From assembly GCA_030730545.1 (NCBI GenBank), contig JANQUX010000352.1, positions 1 through 20,285 of the forward strand: a stretch of 20,285 nt of DNA. The letters run 5' to 3'. This stretch comes from Maribacter sp. Lineage in GTDB: Bacteria; Bacteroidota; Bacteroidia; Flavobacteriales; Flavobacteriaceae. This document shows, one piece after another, positions 1-8,131 of this stretch (positions are counted from its first letter, which is position 1; each line of letters opens with the position of its first letter). Position numbers and translations under genes: made by a program. The notes under the pieces were generated by a model. The model was not told the DNA's origin and made no database searches. It saw only the letters and a program-made list of their open reading frames with translations.

Positions 1-95
1 TCTAAAAATCGCTGTTGGTGCCCACTGGTGGGTTCCGTATAATCTACTTTATCATGTAGCTCATTAAAAAGCTGTTCTATGCTATCTTTCTTCAT
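1..95 (-). CDS. Partial probable anti-sigma-like protein (N-terminus only)
   Basis: Only the first 31 or so codons lie in the window. They begin MKKDSIEQLFNELHDKVDY and continue through TSGHQQRF before running off the left edge. The start ATG (bases 95-93 on the minus strand) shares a base with the stop of the sigma-factor gene (TAATG), so the two are translationally coupled. Flavobacterial ECF sigma genes are often followed by a small protein with this kind of N-terminus (a GH-x-QRF motif) and a later membrane segment. I infer an anti-sigma-like or envelope partner. The membrane part lies outside the window, so the role is not shown here. Confidence 0.6.
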   Translation of the reverse strand, partial: MKKDSIEQLFNELHDKVDYTEPTSGHQQRFL

Positions 96-649
96 TAGAC
101 CGCGAGTATTAATTTTTTTCTAAGACTTTCTTTAGCTCGTGAAACAGTAGTTCTGCAATTGGCATAACTAATGTTCATGATTTCGCTGATTTCATCATAA
201 TCGAACCCTTCGATTAGATGTAAGGTCAAAGAAATTCTGTAATTGTCTTTTAAATCTTTCATGGTTTCCATCACTTTTTGAGCCTTTAGTTCTGTAAACA
301 CATGGTCAGATGCAATTCCGTCATTATCCTCGACCTTGTACAATACTTCATCTAAAGCAACTTCATTCTTTTTCTGTTGCTTTCTATATTGATGTATGCT
401 GTTGTTAATAACAATGCGTTTCAACCAGGATCCAAAAGTGACTTCCCCTTTAAAAGTATGCAGTTTCGTAAATGCGCTTAAAAACGATTCTTGCATAATG
501 TCTTCTGCTTGGGCAGTGTCTTTTACGATTCTGAGAGATGTATTGAACATAGCCTTGTAATACCTATTGTACACTTCTAGCTGTGCACTCTGTTTACCGG
601 CCATGCACAATTGCACTAGCTCATCAATATGTTCTCTTTGTTGGCTCAA
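95..649 (-). CDS. ECF-type RNA polymerase sigma factor
   Basis: A 184-residue sigma-70 family protein of extracytoplasmic-function size, which directs RNA polymerase to a limited promoter set. Region 2 spans roughly residues 22-92, with the core-binding and -10 recognition segment visible as AEDIMQESFLSAF (48-60) and FGSWLKRIVINNSI (72-85). Region 4 spans roughly 122-176, with a helix-turn-helix around YDEISEIMNISYANCRTTVS. No region 3 or 1.1 is present. The start appears to be TTG (bases 649-647): it gives the family-typical MSQQ N-terminus, and the next in-frame Met is residue 16, inside region 2. The gene overlaps the next minus-strand gene by a TAATG junction. The target regulon cannot be read from the sequence. 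Confidence 0.93.
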   Translation of the reverse strand: MSQQREHIDELVQLCMAGKQSAQLEVYNRYYKAMFNTSLRIVKDTAQAEDIMQESFLSAFTKLHTFKGEVTFGSWLKRIVINNSIHQYRKQQKKNEVALDEVLYKVEDNDGIASDHVFTELKAQKVMETMKDLKDNYRISLTLHLIEGFDYDEISEIMNISYANCRTTVSRAKESLRKKLILAV

Positions 650-975
650 AAAGTGATTGGTTTTATTGAAAGATGATTCAATTTACGGTTTGTTACAGTT
701 TGGTAAAATTTATATTAAAAATTCTTTACTTTTTAAGGAGCATTTAATTTCTAAAGAGACTTTTTGTTTATGTTTTATGGGCTTGTACTGAGGTAGTCTA
801 CTTAAATGCTATCTTATTTTTAAACGAATTAATTCACTTGGCACAAGAATTGAAATACCTTTGTGTACTTAAAAGTGCAAAAGCGGTAGTATCCTTATTT
901 ATAGTGCTTCTACAGCATTAATGTATAATTTATAAAAATAAAATTCTGTTTGTTTAATGACAGAATGACCGATAT
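650..975. other. Divergent intergenic region between the sigma gene and lon
   Basis: These 326 bases contain no convincing gene. They hold a candidate lon promoter (838-863), an imperfect dyad just after it (864-879), and a perfect 6-bp inverted repeat, ATTGAA/TTCAAT, at 665-670 and 677-682, about 16 bases ahead of the sigma-factor start. The 8-mer TACTTAAA occurs at both 799-806 and 866-873. No exact TAnnTTTG match was found on the minus strand for the sigma gene. Confidence 0.6.
838..863 (+). promoter_or_regulatory. Candidate Bacteroidota sigma-A promoter for lon
   Basis: The sequence TACCTTTG at 856-863 matches the Bacteroidota -7 element TAnnTTTG exactly. A TTG at 838-840 could be the -33 element, with a 15-base gap that is shorter than the usual spacing. 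Transcription would start near 870, giving a leader of roughly 100 bases before lon. Confidence 0.5.
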
Positions 976-3432
976 ATGAGTATGGGAGATTCTAAATTTT
1001 CAAATTTTGACAATATGTCCTTACAGGGAATCGATCAAGATTCTGAGCTTATTCCACTATTGACCCCCGAAGATGAGGAGCAAATGAATAGTGAGACTTT
1101 GCCAGAAACTTTACCGATATTGCCTTTAAGAAATACGGTACTTTTTCCTGGTGTAGTAATTCCGATTACTGCTGGTAGAGATAAAAGTATTCGTTTAATA
1201 AAAGATGCTAATAATGGCTCTAAAGTCATCGGTGTTGTTTCTCAAAAAAACGAAGAAACCGAAAACCCCGATGTGCAAGATATCAATACCTTAGGTACGG
1301 TTGCAAAAATATTACGCGTGCTTCAAATGCCCGATGGTAATACAACGGTCATCATTCAAGGTAAAAAACGTTTTGAGATTGCCGAAGTTTTGACTAAAAA
1401 GCCATATTTAACCGCTACGGTTAGAGAGACCGAAGAAATTAGACCAGAAAAGAACGATAAAGAGTTCTCTGCCATTATAGAATCTATCAAAGAATTGGCA
1501 TTGAAGATTATTAGAGATAATCCGAACATTCCGAGTGAGGCATCTTTTGCTATCAAGAATATTCAAAGCGATTCATTTCTAATCAACTTTGTATCGTCTA
1601 ATCTTAATTTAGATGTAAAGGCGAAACAAGAGTTATTAGAGATAAGTAGTTTGCAAGAACGTGCATTGGCAACATTGAAATACATGAATGTTGAAATGCA
1701 GAAGTTAGAGCTTAAAAACGATATTCAGTCGAAGGTTAGAAATGACTTAGACCAGCAGCAAAGAGAGTACTTTTTACACCAACAAATGAAAACCATTCAA
1801 GAAGAATTGGGTGGTGTTTCTTATGATGAGGAGTTAGAGGAGATGAAAATCAAGTCTAAAAAGAAAAAGTGGGGCAAAAAAGTAAAAGAGCATTTTGAAA
1901 AGGAGTTATCTAAAATGAAGCGTATGAATCCGCAAGTGGCGGAATATTCTATCCAAAGAAATTATTTGGATCTTATGCTAGATTTACCTTGGAAAGAATT
2001 TTCGAAAGATAAGTTCGATTTAAAACGTGCACAGCGAATTTTAGATCGTGACCATTATGGTTTAGAAGATGTAAAGAAAAGAATCATAGAGTATCTCGCG
2101 GTATTAAAACTGCGTAATGATATGAAATCGCCGATCTTATGTCTGTACGGACCTCCAGGAGTTGGTAAAACTTCTTTGGGTAAATCTGTAGCAGAAGCAT
2201 TGGGTAGAGAATATGTAAGAATGTCTTTAGGTGGTTTACGTGATGAAGCTGAGATTAGAGGGCACCGCAAGACATACATTGGTGCTATGCCCGGTAGAAT
2301 TATTCAAAGTCTAAAAAAGGCAGGTACATCGAACCCTGTATTTATTTTAGATGAGATAGATAAATTATCTAATAGTAATCAAGGCGATCCATCTTCTGCA
2401 ATGTTAGAGGTGTTGGATCCGGAGCAGAATAGCGATTTTCACGATAATTTTTTAGAGTTGGGTTATGACCTTTCTAAAGTAATGTTCGTAGCTACCGCTA
2501 ATAATTTAGGTAGTATTCAGCCAGCTCTTAGAGATCGTATGGAGATTATTCATGTTAGTGGTTATACCATTGAGGAGAAAGTAGAAATTGCTAAAAAACA
2601 TTTACTACCTAAGCAATTGACCGAGCATGGTTTAAATGCAAGTCATTTGAAAATCGGTAAACCGCAATTAGAGAAAATTGTTGAAGGGTATACCCGCGAA
2701 TCTGGAGTGCGTTCTTTAGAAAAGCAAATTGCAAAAATGGTACGTTACGCGGCTAAGTCTATCGCCACAGAAGAAGAATATGAGATAAAGGTTAGTAATG
2801 AGATTATTATAGAAGTATTGGGTGCACCAAAAATGGAGCGCGATAAATATGAAAATAATGAAGTTGCAGGTGTAGTAACAGGTCTTGCTTGGACCAGTGT
2901 TGGGGGTGATATTTTGTTTATAGAATCTATACTTTCAAAAGGTAAAGGAGCTATGACGATTACCGGTAACCTTGGTAAAGTGATGAAAGAGTCTGCTACC
3001 ATTGCCATGGAATATATTAAATCTAATGCCGAACATTTTGGAATCGACCCAGAAGTTTTTGAAAAGTATAATGTACATATTCACGTGCCAGAAGGTGCAA
3101 CGCCTAAAGATGGTCCGAGTGCAGGTGTAACCATGTTAACTTCTTTAGTTTCTTTGTTTACTCAAAAACGTATTAAAAAGAGCTTGGCGATGACAGGCGA
3201 AATAACCTTACGAGGAAAAGTATTGCCTGTTGGCGGAATAAAAGAAAAGATTCTTGCTGCGAAAAGAGCAAAAATTAAAGAGATAATTCTTTGTGCAGAT
3301 AATGAGCGAGATATCAAAGAAATAAAAGAATCTTACTTAAAAGGATTGACGTTTCATTACGTAAAAGAAATGTCTGAAGTAATTGATATTGCAATTACCG
3401 ATGTCAAAGTAAAAAACGCGAAAGAGTTGTAA
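976..3432 (+). CDS. lon: ATP-dependent endopeptidase Lon (La)
   Basis: An 818-residue cytoplasmic AAA+ serine protease that degrades misfolded and regulatory proteins. The N-terminal LON substrate-binding domain covers roughly residues 43-240 and opens with [15 protein letters not shown] coiled-coil linker rich in Lys and Glu follows (about 240-315). The ATPase has Walker [10 protein letters not shown] (392-400) and Walker B VFILDEID (455-462). The C-terminal protease domain has the catalytic dyad Ser715 in DGPSAG and Lys758 in GGIKEK, with the same 43-residue spacing as in E. coli Lon. All key residues are intact. Translation starts at ATG 976, and a second ATG at 982 is an alternative. cmk follows after 28 bases and probably shares the transcript. 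Confidence 0.98.
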   Translation: MSMGDSKFSNFDNMSLQGIDQDSELIPLLTPEDEEQMNSETLPETLPILPLRNTVLFPGVVIPITAGRDKSIRLIKDANNGSKVIGVVSQKNEETENPDVQDINTLGTVAKILRVLQMPDGNTTVIIQGKKRFEIAEVLTKKPYLTATVRETEEIRPEKNDKEFSAIIESIKELALKIIRDNPNIPSEASFAIKNIQSDSFLINFVSSNLNLDVKAKQELLEISSLQERALATLKYMNVEMQKLELKNDIQSKVRNDLDQQQREYFLHQQMKTIQEELGGVSYDEELEEMKIKSKKKKWGKKVKEHFEKELSKMKRMNPQVAEYSIQRNYLDLMLDLPWKEFSKDKFDLKRAQRILDRDHYGLEDVKKRIIEYLAVLKLRNDMKSPILCLYGPPGVGKTSLGKSVAEALGREYVRMSLGGLRDEAEIRGHRKTYIGAMPGRIIQSLKKAGTSNPVFILDEIDKLSNSNQGDPSSAMLEVLDPEQNSDFHDNFLELGYDLSKVMFVATANNLGSIQPALRDRMEIIHVSGYTIEEKVEIAKKHLLPKQLTEHGLNASHLKIGKPQLEKIVEGYTRESGVRSLEKQIAKMVRYAAKSIATEEEYEIKVSNEIIIEVLGAPKMERDKYENNEVAGVVTGLAWTSVGGDILFIESILSKGKGAMTITGNLGKVMKESATIAMEYIKSNAEHFGIDPEVFEKYNVHIHVPEGATPKDGPSAGVTMLTSLVSLFTQKRIKKSLAMTGEITLRGKVLPVGGIKEKILAAKRAKIKEIILCADNERDIKEIKESYLKGLTFHYVKEMSEVIDIAITDVKVKNAKEL

Positions 3433-3460
3433 TACAGCTTTTCTTTATATTTTTGGAACA

Positions 3461-4159
3461 ATGAAAAAAATCACTATCGCAATTGACGGATTCTCTTCTA
3501 CGGGAAAAAGCACTTTGGCTAAGCAGTTGGCTAAAAAGCTAGAATATGTTTATGTAGATACTGGGGCAATGTATCGTGCAGTTACATTGTTCGCCATGAA
3601 GTCCGGTTTTGTTGAAGCGGGTGAAGTTGATGAAGATGCATTGGTGAAATCATTAGGCGATATTGAACTGAACTTTATTTTTAATTCAGGCTTAGGGTAT
3701 GCCGAAATGTATTTGAATGGTGAAAATGTAGAGAAGGAAATTAGAACCATGCCTATTTCAAAAAATGTAAGTCAGGTTTCTGTTATAGCAGCTGTTCGAG
3801 AGAAATTGGTAGCTATGCAACAAGCCATGGGTGTGGATAAAGGTCTAGTTATGGACGGTAGAGATATCGGTACCGTGGTTTTTCCTGATGCTGAGCTTAA
3901 AATTTTCATGACCGCTTCACCAGAGAAACGTGCAGTAAGAAGATATAAAGAATTGTTGGATAGGGGAGAAGATGTAGTTTATGCCGATATTTTAGAAAAT
4001 GTAGAAAAACGAGATTATATAGATAGTAACCGTGCAATTTCACCTTTAAAAAGAGCAGATGATGCTATTGAGTTTGATAATAGTGATTTAGGACTAGAAG
4101 ATCAGTTTCAAAGAATCTATGAACACTCGCTTCGGGTTATTGAAAAACATCAAGCATAA
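3461..4159 (+). CDS. cmk: Cytidylate kinase ((d)CMP kinase)
   Basis: A 232-residue cytosolic enzyme that transfers phosphate from ATP to CMP or dCMP, feeding CTP and dCTP synthesis. The P-loop is GFSSTGKST (10-18). DTGAMYRA (33-40) and MDGRDIGTVVFPDA (131-144) are the family CMP-binding signatures, and the lid/C-terminal region carries RDYIDSNRAISPL (184-196). Length is normal for the family. It follows lon closely, with no terminator between them, and a strong hairpin lies directly after its stop. The lon-cmk pair therefore looks like a complete transcription unit. Confidence 0.97.
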   Translation: MKKITIAIDGFSSTGKSTLAKQLAKKLEYVYVDTGAMYRAVTLFAMKSGFVEAGEVDEDALVKSLGDIELNFIFNSGLGYAEMYLNGENVEKEIRTMPISKNVSQVSVIAAVREKLVAMQQAMGVDKGLVMDGRDIGTVVFPDAELKIFMTASPEKRAVRRYKELLDRGEDVVYADILENVEKRDYIDSNRAISPLKRADDAIEFDNSDLGLEDQFQRIYEHSLRVIEKHQA

Positions 4160-4190
4160 AAAAAGAGGTTAGCAAAGCTAACCTCTTTTT
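4160..4190 (+). terminator. Bidirectional intrinsic terminator after cmk
   Basis: A perfect 14-bp inverted repeat, AAAAAGAGGTTAGC and its complement, is separated by a 3-base AAA spacer and ends in a T-run. The A-run on the other side gives a T-run on the minus strand. It can therefore terminate both cmk and the convergent LysM gene, whose stop lies about 19 bases away. Confidence 0.92.
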
Positions 4191-4208
4191 ATTTATATAG
4201 TATCGATA

Positions 4209-4589
4209 CTATTTATTTGGAATAACCAATACTTGATCTGGATGAATAACATCTGGATTTTTCAAGATACCAGTGTTCGCTTCGAATATAGCTTTGTATT
4301 TCATTGCATCACCATAGTAGTGCTTAGCTATTTTGCTTAAAGACTCACCACCTTTAACAACGTGTCTGTGATATACAGAATCGTCTTCAACAGTTATATT
4401 AGCTTTAATATCAGAAGGGCTTTCACCACCTAATTGCTTTATTTTATCCCACATTAGGCCTTTCTCGTAAGGAGTTTTTGCTTGTCCTTTAATTTTAAGA
4501 ACATCACCTTCAACGGTTACATTTCCGTCTTTTATACCTAATTGCTCACCAAGATCTAACAAACCTTGATATTTTGCCTTAACACTCAT
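4209..4589 (-). CDS. BON-LysM domain protein, Kbp/YgaU-like
   Basis: A 126-residue protein with no signal peptide or membrane segment, so probably cytoplasmic. Residues 1-68 resemble a BON-type alpha/beta domain (NVTVEGDVLKIKGQA, 23-37). Residues 74-123 form a LysM module with HVVKGGESLSKIAKHYYGD (76-94) and HPDQVLVIP near the end. The architecture and the C-terminal wording (YKAIFEAN, then PDVIHPDQVLVIP) match E. coli Kbp (YgaU), a K+-binding cytoplasmic protein, although the E. coli protein is somewhat longer. Potassium binding here is inferred from family resemblance only. The gene is monocistronic and shares a terminator with cmk. The A/T-rich leader before ATG 4589 lacks a Shine-Dalgarno sequence. 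Confidence 0.85.
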   Translation of the reverse strand: MSVKAKYQGLLDLGEQLGIKDGNVTVEGDVLKIKGQAKTPYEKGLMWDKIKQLGGESPSDIKANITVEDDSVYHRHVVKGGESLSKIAKHYYGDAMKYKAIFEANTGILKNPDVIHPDQVLVIPNK

Positions 4590-4701
4590 AATTTTACTTT
4601 TTTTAATGGTTATTATAATACTTCTAAGATAAGCATATTTAAGATATTTAATTCTAAAATCATGCCAAATTCATTAAATGAACGCGTAATACTTTGTTGT
4701 G

Positions 4702-4732
4702 TTGCCTAATCTAAATAAAATGATTATTTTTG
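4702..4732 (+). promoter_or_regulatory. Strong Bacteroidota-type promoter for rpsA
   Basis: TTG at 4702-4704 and TATTTTTG at 4725-4732 match the -33 and -7 elements of the Bacteroidota primary promoter (TTG, gap, TAnnTTTG) with a 20-base gap. The expected transcription start is near 4738, leaving a leader of about 115 bases ahead of rpsA. Confidence 0.75.
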
Positions 4733-4853
4733 CACACCTTTTTTGCAAGGAAGTCAAGAGAAAAAGGGTTAGATAAAAAAATAAATGTAACAACTTTCAT
4801 AGTCGTTGCCTAAGTCTTGATAAGGTTATGGAATACAAACTATTAATCAGCAA

Positions 4854-6689
4854 ATGGCTGAAGAAAAAACAAACGCAGAGGTAGAAGCTACTACTGAAGC
4901 AACACAACAAGCTGTTGAAACTCCACAGCAAGATCCACAAGAATTTTTAGAAAGTTTCAATTGGGAAAAATACGAGCAAGGAATTGAGCGTGTTGATGAT
5001 TCTAAATTGAAGGAATTTGAAAAATTAGTGGCTGAAAATTTCGTTGACACCGCAGATGCTGAGGTTGTTGAAGGAACTGTAGTTTATATTACTGATAGAG
5101 AAGCTATTATTGATATCAACGCAAAATCTGAAGGTGTAATTTCTTTAAACGAATTTCGTTACAACCCAGGTTTAAAAGTTGGTGACAAAGTAGAGGTTTT
5201 GATCGATATTCGTGAGGATAAAAGTGGTCAATTAGTTTTGTCTCACAGAAAAGCAAGAACTATCATGGCATGGGATCGTGTTAACGCGGCTCATGACAAA
5301 GAAGAAATCGTTAGTGGTTTTGTTAAATGCAGAACTAAAGGTGGTATGATCGTTGATGTTTTCGGAATTGAGGCATTCTTGCCAGGTTCTCAAATTGACG
5401 TGAAGCCAATTCGCGACTACGATCAGTATGTAAATAAAACAATGGAATTCAAGGTTGTAAAAATCAACCACGAATTTAAAAACGTTGTTGTTTCTCATAA
5501 AGCGCTTATTGAAGCAGATATTGAAGAGCAGAAGAAAGAAATCATTAGCCAATTAGAAAAAGGACAAGTATTAGAAGGTGTTGTTAAAAACATTACTTCT
5601 TATGGTGTGTTTATTGATCTTGGTGGTGTTGATGGTTTAGTTCACATTACTGACCTTTCTTGGAGCAGAATCAACCACCCGAACGAGGTTGTTGAATTGG
5701 ACCAGAAATTAAATGTTGTAATTCTTGATTTTGATGAAAACAAATCTAGAATTCAATTAGGTCTTAAGCAATTAGAGAAGCACCCTTGGGAAGCTTTATC
5801 TGATGAAATTAAGATTGGTGATAAAGTAAAAGGTAAAGTAGTTGTTATAGCTGATTACGGCGCATTCATCGAAGTTGTTGAAGGTGTTGAAGGTCTAATT
5901 CACGTTTCTGAAATGTCTTGGTCTACGCACTTGCGTTCTGCTCAAGATTTCGTAAAAGTTGGTGATGAGGTTGAAGCAGTTGTATTGACATTGGATCGTG
6001 AAGATCGTAAAATGTCTCTTGGTATCAAGCAATTGACTCCAGATCCTTGGACTGATATTACTACTAAATACCCTGTAGGTTCTAAGCATAAAGGTATTGT
6101 AAGAAACTTTACAAACTTTGGTGTTTTTGTTGAACTAGAAGAAGGTATCGATGGTTTAATTTATATCTCTGATCTTTCTTGGACTAAGAAAATCAAGCAT
6201 CCATCTGAGTTTACCAATGTTGGTGATACGTTAGAGATAGAGGTCTTAGAATTAGATGTTGATGGTCGTAAGTTAAGCTTAGGTCATAAACAAACTACTG
6301 AAAACCCTTGGGATAAATATGAAACTGAATTCGCTTTGGGTACAGTTCATACAGCTACCATTTCTGATGAAGTTGATAAAGGTGCAACAATTGAATTTAA
6401 CGAAGATATTACCGCATTCATTCCTCAACGTCATTTAGAGAAAGAAGATGGTAAAAAACTAGGTAAAGGCGATGAAGCTGAATTCAAGATTATTGAGTTC
6501 AATAAAGACTTCAAACGTGTAGTAGCTAGCCATACTGCTATTTTCCGTGAAGAAGAGCAACGTAATGTAAAAGCGGCTGTCAAAAGGCAATCAGCTAGCA
6601 CAGAAGAAGCTAAGCCTACATTAGGTGATGCTAACGATGCACTACAAGCGTTGAAAGACAAGATGGAAGCTGATTCTAAGAAGAAGTAA
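4854..6689 (+). CDS. rpsA: 30S ribosomal protein S1
   Basis: A 611-residue RNA-binding ribosomal protein that helps recruit mRNA to the 30S subunit. Six S1 (OB-fold) repeats can be placed at about 70-133, 151-215, 236-305, 321-392, 408-479 and 494-561. Repeats 3-5 are the most canonical (SYGVFIDLGGVDGLVHITDLSW is a typical core around 249-270; similar GVFVELEEGIDGLIYISDLSW at 423-443). The acidic, low-complexity N-terminus (1-30) and the Lys-rich tail (about 570-611) are probably disordered. Initiation is at ATG 4854 with no Shine-Dalgarno sequence, as expected in a phylum that largely does not use one. It is flanked by its own promoter and terminator. Confidence 0.97.
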   Translation: MAEEKTNAEVEATTEATQQAVETPQQDPQEFLESFNWEKYEQGIERVDDSKLKEFEKLVAENFVDTADAEVVEGTVVYITDREAIIDINAKSEGVISLNEFRYNPGLKVGDKVEVLIDIREDKSGQLVLSHRKARTIMAWDRVNAAHDKEEIVSGFVKCRTKGGMIVDVFGIEAFLPGSQIDVKPIRDYDQYVNKTMEFKVVKINHEFKNVVVSHKALIEADIEEQKKEIISQLEKGQVLEGVVKNITSYGVFIDLGGVDGLVHITDLSWSRINHPNEVVELDQKLNVVILDFDENKSRIQLGLKQLEKHPWEALSDEIKIGDKVKGKVVVIADYGAFIEVVEGVEGLIHVSEMSWSTHLRSAQDFVKVGDEVEAVVLTLDREDRKMSLGIKQLTPDPWTDITTKYPVGSKHKGIVRNFTNFGVFVELEEGIDGLIYISDLSWTKKIKHPSEFTNVGDTLEIEVLELDVDGRKLSLGHKQTTENPWDKYETEFALGTVHTATISDEVDKGATIEFNEDITAFIPQRHLEKEDGKKLGKGDEAEFKIIEFNKDFKRVVASHTAIFREEEQRNVKAAVKRQSASTEEAKPTLGDANDALQALKDKMEADSKKK

Positions 6690-6724
6690 TTTCATAGTAT
6701 AGATTCTGAATAAGAATCAAATGT

Positions 6725-6755
6725 AAAAGCCCGGATAATTATCCGGGCTTTTTTT
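6725..6755 (+). terminator. Intrinsic terminator after rpsA
   Basis: A perfect 12-bp stem (6725-6736 with 6741-6752, core AGCCCGGAT/ATCCGGGCT) with an AATT loop runs into a T-tract at 6749-6755. It is GC-rich in an AT-rich background and lies 36 bases after the rpsA stop. It may also stop transcripts arriving leftward from the OMP gene. Confidence 0.93.
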
Positions 6756-6880
6756 ATATCCATACTATCAGTTCCTATTAGGGTTCCAACAAAATGAATT
6801 ACTAATGGAGATTTTATATTTAGAAGTTAAAATTCCTTCTATAAAAGTTAATTTTTTGAGTTTTAGTGTCAATGGTTAGC

Positions 6881-8131
6881 TTAGTATACCTTCTTCTTTA
6901 CAAACCAGATATCTTCTAAACTTAAGTTTAAGGTAACCAGATGATATTTCTCTTTAATAAGTACATTCTGTAATAATCCCTTAGAGCCATAACTGTAAGA
7001 AAGGTTGATCATAGAGTGGCTACCTCTACTTGCTGGTATTCCGATACCTGCCGTTAAGTTATAACCTTCTATTTTTTTATCGCCTATTGCTAAATAGCCG
7101 TTATCATAATTGTAACCTAATCTATAGCTAATTCGTTGACCGTATTTATAACTAGTGGGGTCTTTAAGGTATTCTAAACCAAACGCGTAAATGTCTTGGT
7201 CTTGATAGCTACCTATGTTTTCAGATTGATCAGTATCTGTCCAAAAGTTTTTCTTATAATCTGCACTAAAGGTCAACGCTTCAATTGGTTTTATACTCAT
7301 ACCAAAGCCAAGCTCTAATGGAAGTTTAAAATCAGAAACATTATCAGAACTTTCGTCTTCAACAGTAATTTCAGTTCCTAATAAAGTTTTATTAACTGAC
7401 CTTTTTAAACTGCCGTTTAAGCTAGTAGGCAGCTGAACCGTACTACCAATGGTTATATTATCATTGACATCAAACTGTAGTCCGAAACCTAATCTCGCAC
7501 CGCTATAATTAGTTTTTTCTGTAGACTCGAAATTAGAAGAACTATAACTAAAAGATTCGGTTTCATCAATGCTTCCAAATAGAAACGACGCACTTAATCC
7601 TAATCTCAATTTTGGAATAACTGAATATCCAACATTCAGTTTAATATCATTTAGCCCGCCCAGTCCGGTAATATTACTTTCAAAAGTTTCTGTAGAACCT
7701 TCAATATTAGTGTTTACACCTAGTAATGAATACCCAACATCGCTATAAGGTATCATGGTTATACCGGCACCTAAATTATCGGTAATTCTAAATCCGAAGG
7801 CTATATTAGAAAAGTTAACGGTCGATTTTTCTTCAGATGTAGAAGTATTGCTATAGTTATTGAATTCGCCTGTTACACCGATATCATATAAAAAAGTATG
7901 TTGAGGTATTAAAGCATAGTTTGCGGGGTTGAGGTTATTAAGTTCATATGGCGATTTTATACCGATACCACTATAACCTAGACTATTAAATTTACCAATG
8001 CTGGTTTGATTTATTACTCCGAGTCCGTATAAAGAATAAGGTGAGCTTGTTAACGCTTCAGACTGGGCAGAAGCTAGTTGACATGCTGATACTATTCCTA
8101 TTGTAAAAAATATAATTTGGTTAATCTTCAT
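6881..8131 (-). CDS. Predicted outer-membrane beta-barrel protein, partner of DUF4270 lipoprotein
   Basis: A 416-residue exported protein. Residues 1-22 form a Sec signal peptide with a likely cut after ASA, just before QSEA. The mature part starts with SPYSLYGLG and has a motif around NNLNPANYALI (64-74) reminiscent of FadL/PorV-like barrels. The remainder alternates hydrophobic and polar residues with many Gly and aromatic positions, such as LGFGLQFDVNDNITIGSTVQ, as expected for transmembrane beta-strands. Its ATG overlaps the end of the upstream DUF4270 gene by 11 bases, so the two are coupled and probably act together at the outer membrane. The transported substrate or assembly role is unknown. 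Confidence 0.8.
   Translation of the reverse strand: MKINQIIFFTIGIVSACQLASAQSEALTSSPYSLYGLGVINQTSIGKFNSLGYSGIGIKSPYELNNLNPANYALIPQHTFLYDIGVTGEFNNYSNTSTSEEKSTVNFSNIAFGFRITDNLGAGITMIPYSDVGYSLLGVNTNIEGSTETFESNITGLGGLNDIKLNVGYSVIPKLRLGLSASFLFGSIDETESFSYSSSNFESTEKTNYSGARLGFGLQFDVNDNITIGSTVQLPTSLNGSLKRSVNKTLLGTEITVEDESSDNVSDFKLPLELGFGMSIKPIEALTFSADYKKNFWTDTDQSENIGSYQDQDIYAFGLEYLKDPTSYKYGQRISYRLGYNYDNGYLAIGDKKIEGYNLTAGIGIPASRGSHSMINLSYSYGSKGLLQNVLIKEKYHLVTLNLSLEDIWFVKKKVY

Noticed and set aside
2055..3008. Antisense open reading frames opposite lon
   Set aside because: They lie wholly within the lon reading frame's complement, show low-complexity composition and no family resemblance.
4160..4190. 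Palindrome after cmk as a small RNA or mobile-element end
   Set aside because: It is a short hairpin with T-runs on both sides between convergent genes, which is fully explained as a shared terminator.
5232..6089. Antisense open reading frames opposite rpsA
   Set aside because: They are shadows of a highly conserved S1 gene; their products show no recognisable motif and no start signal.
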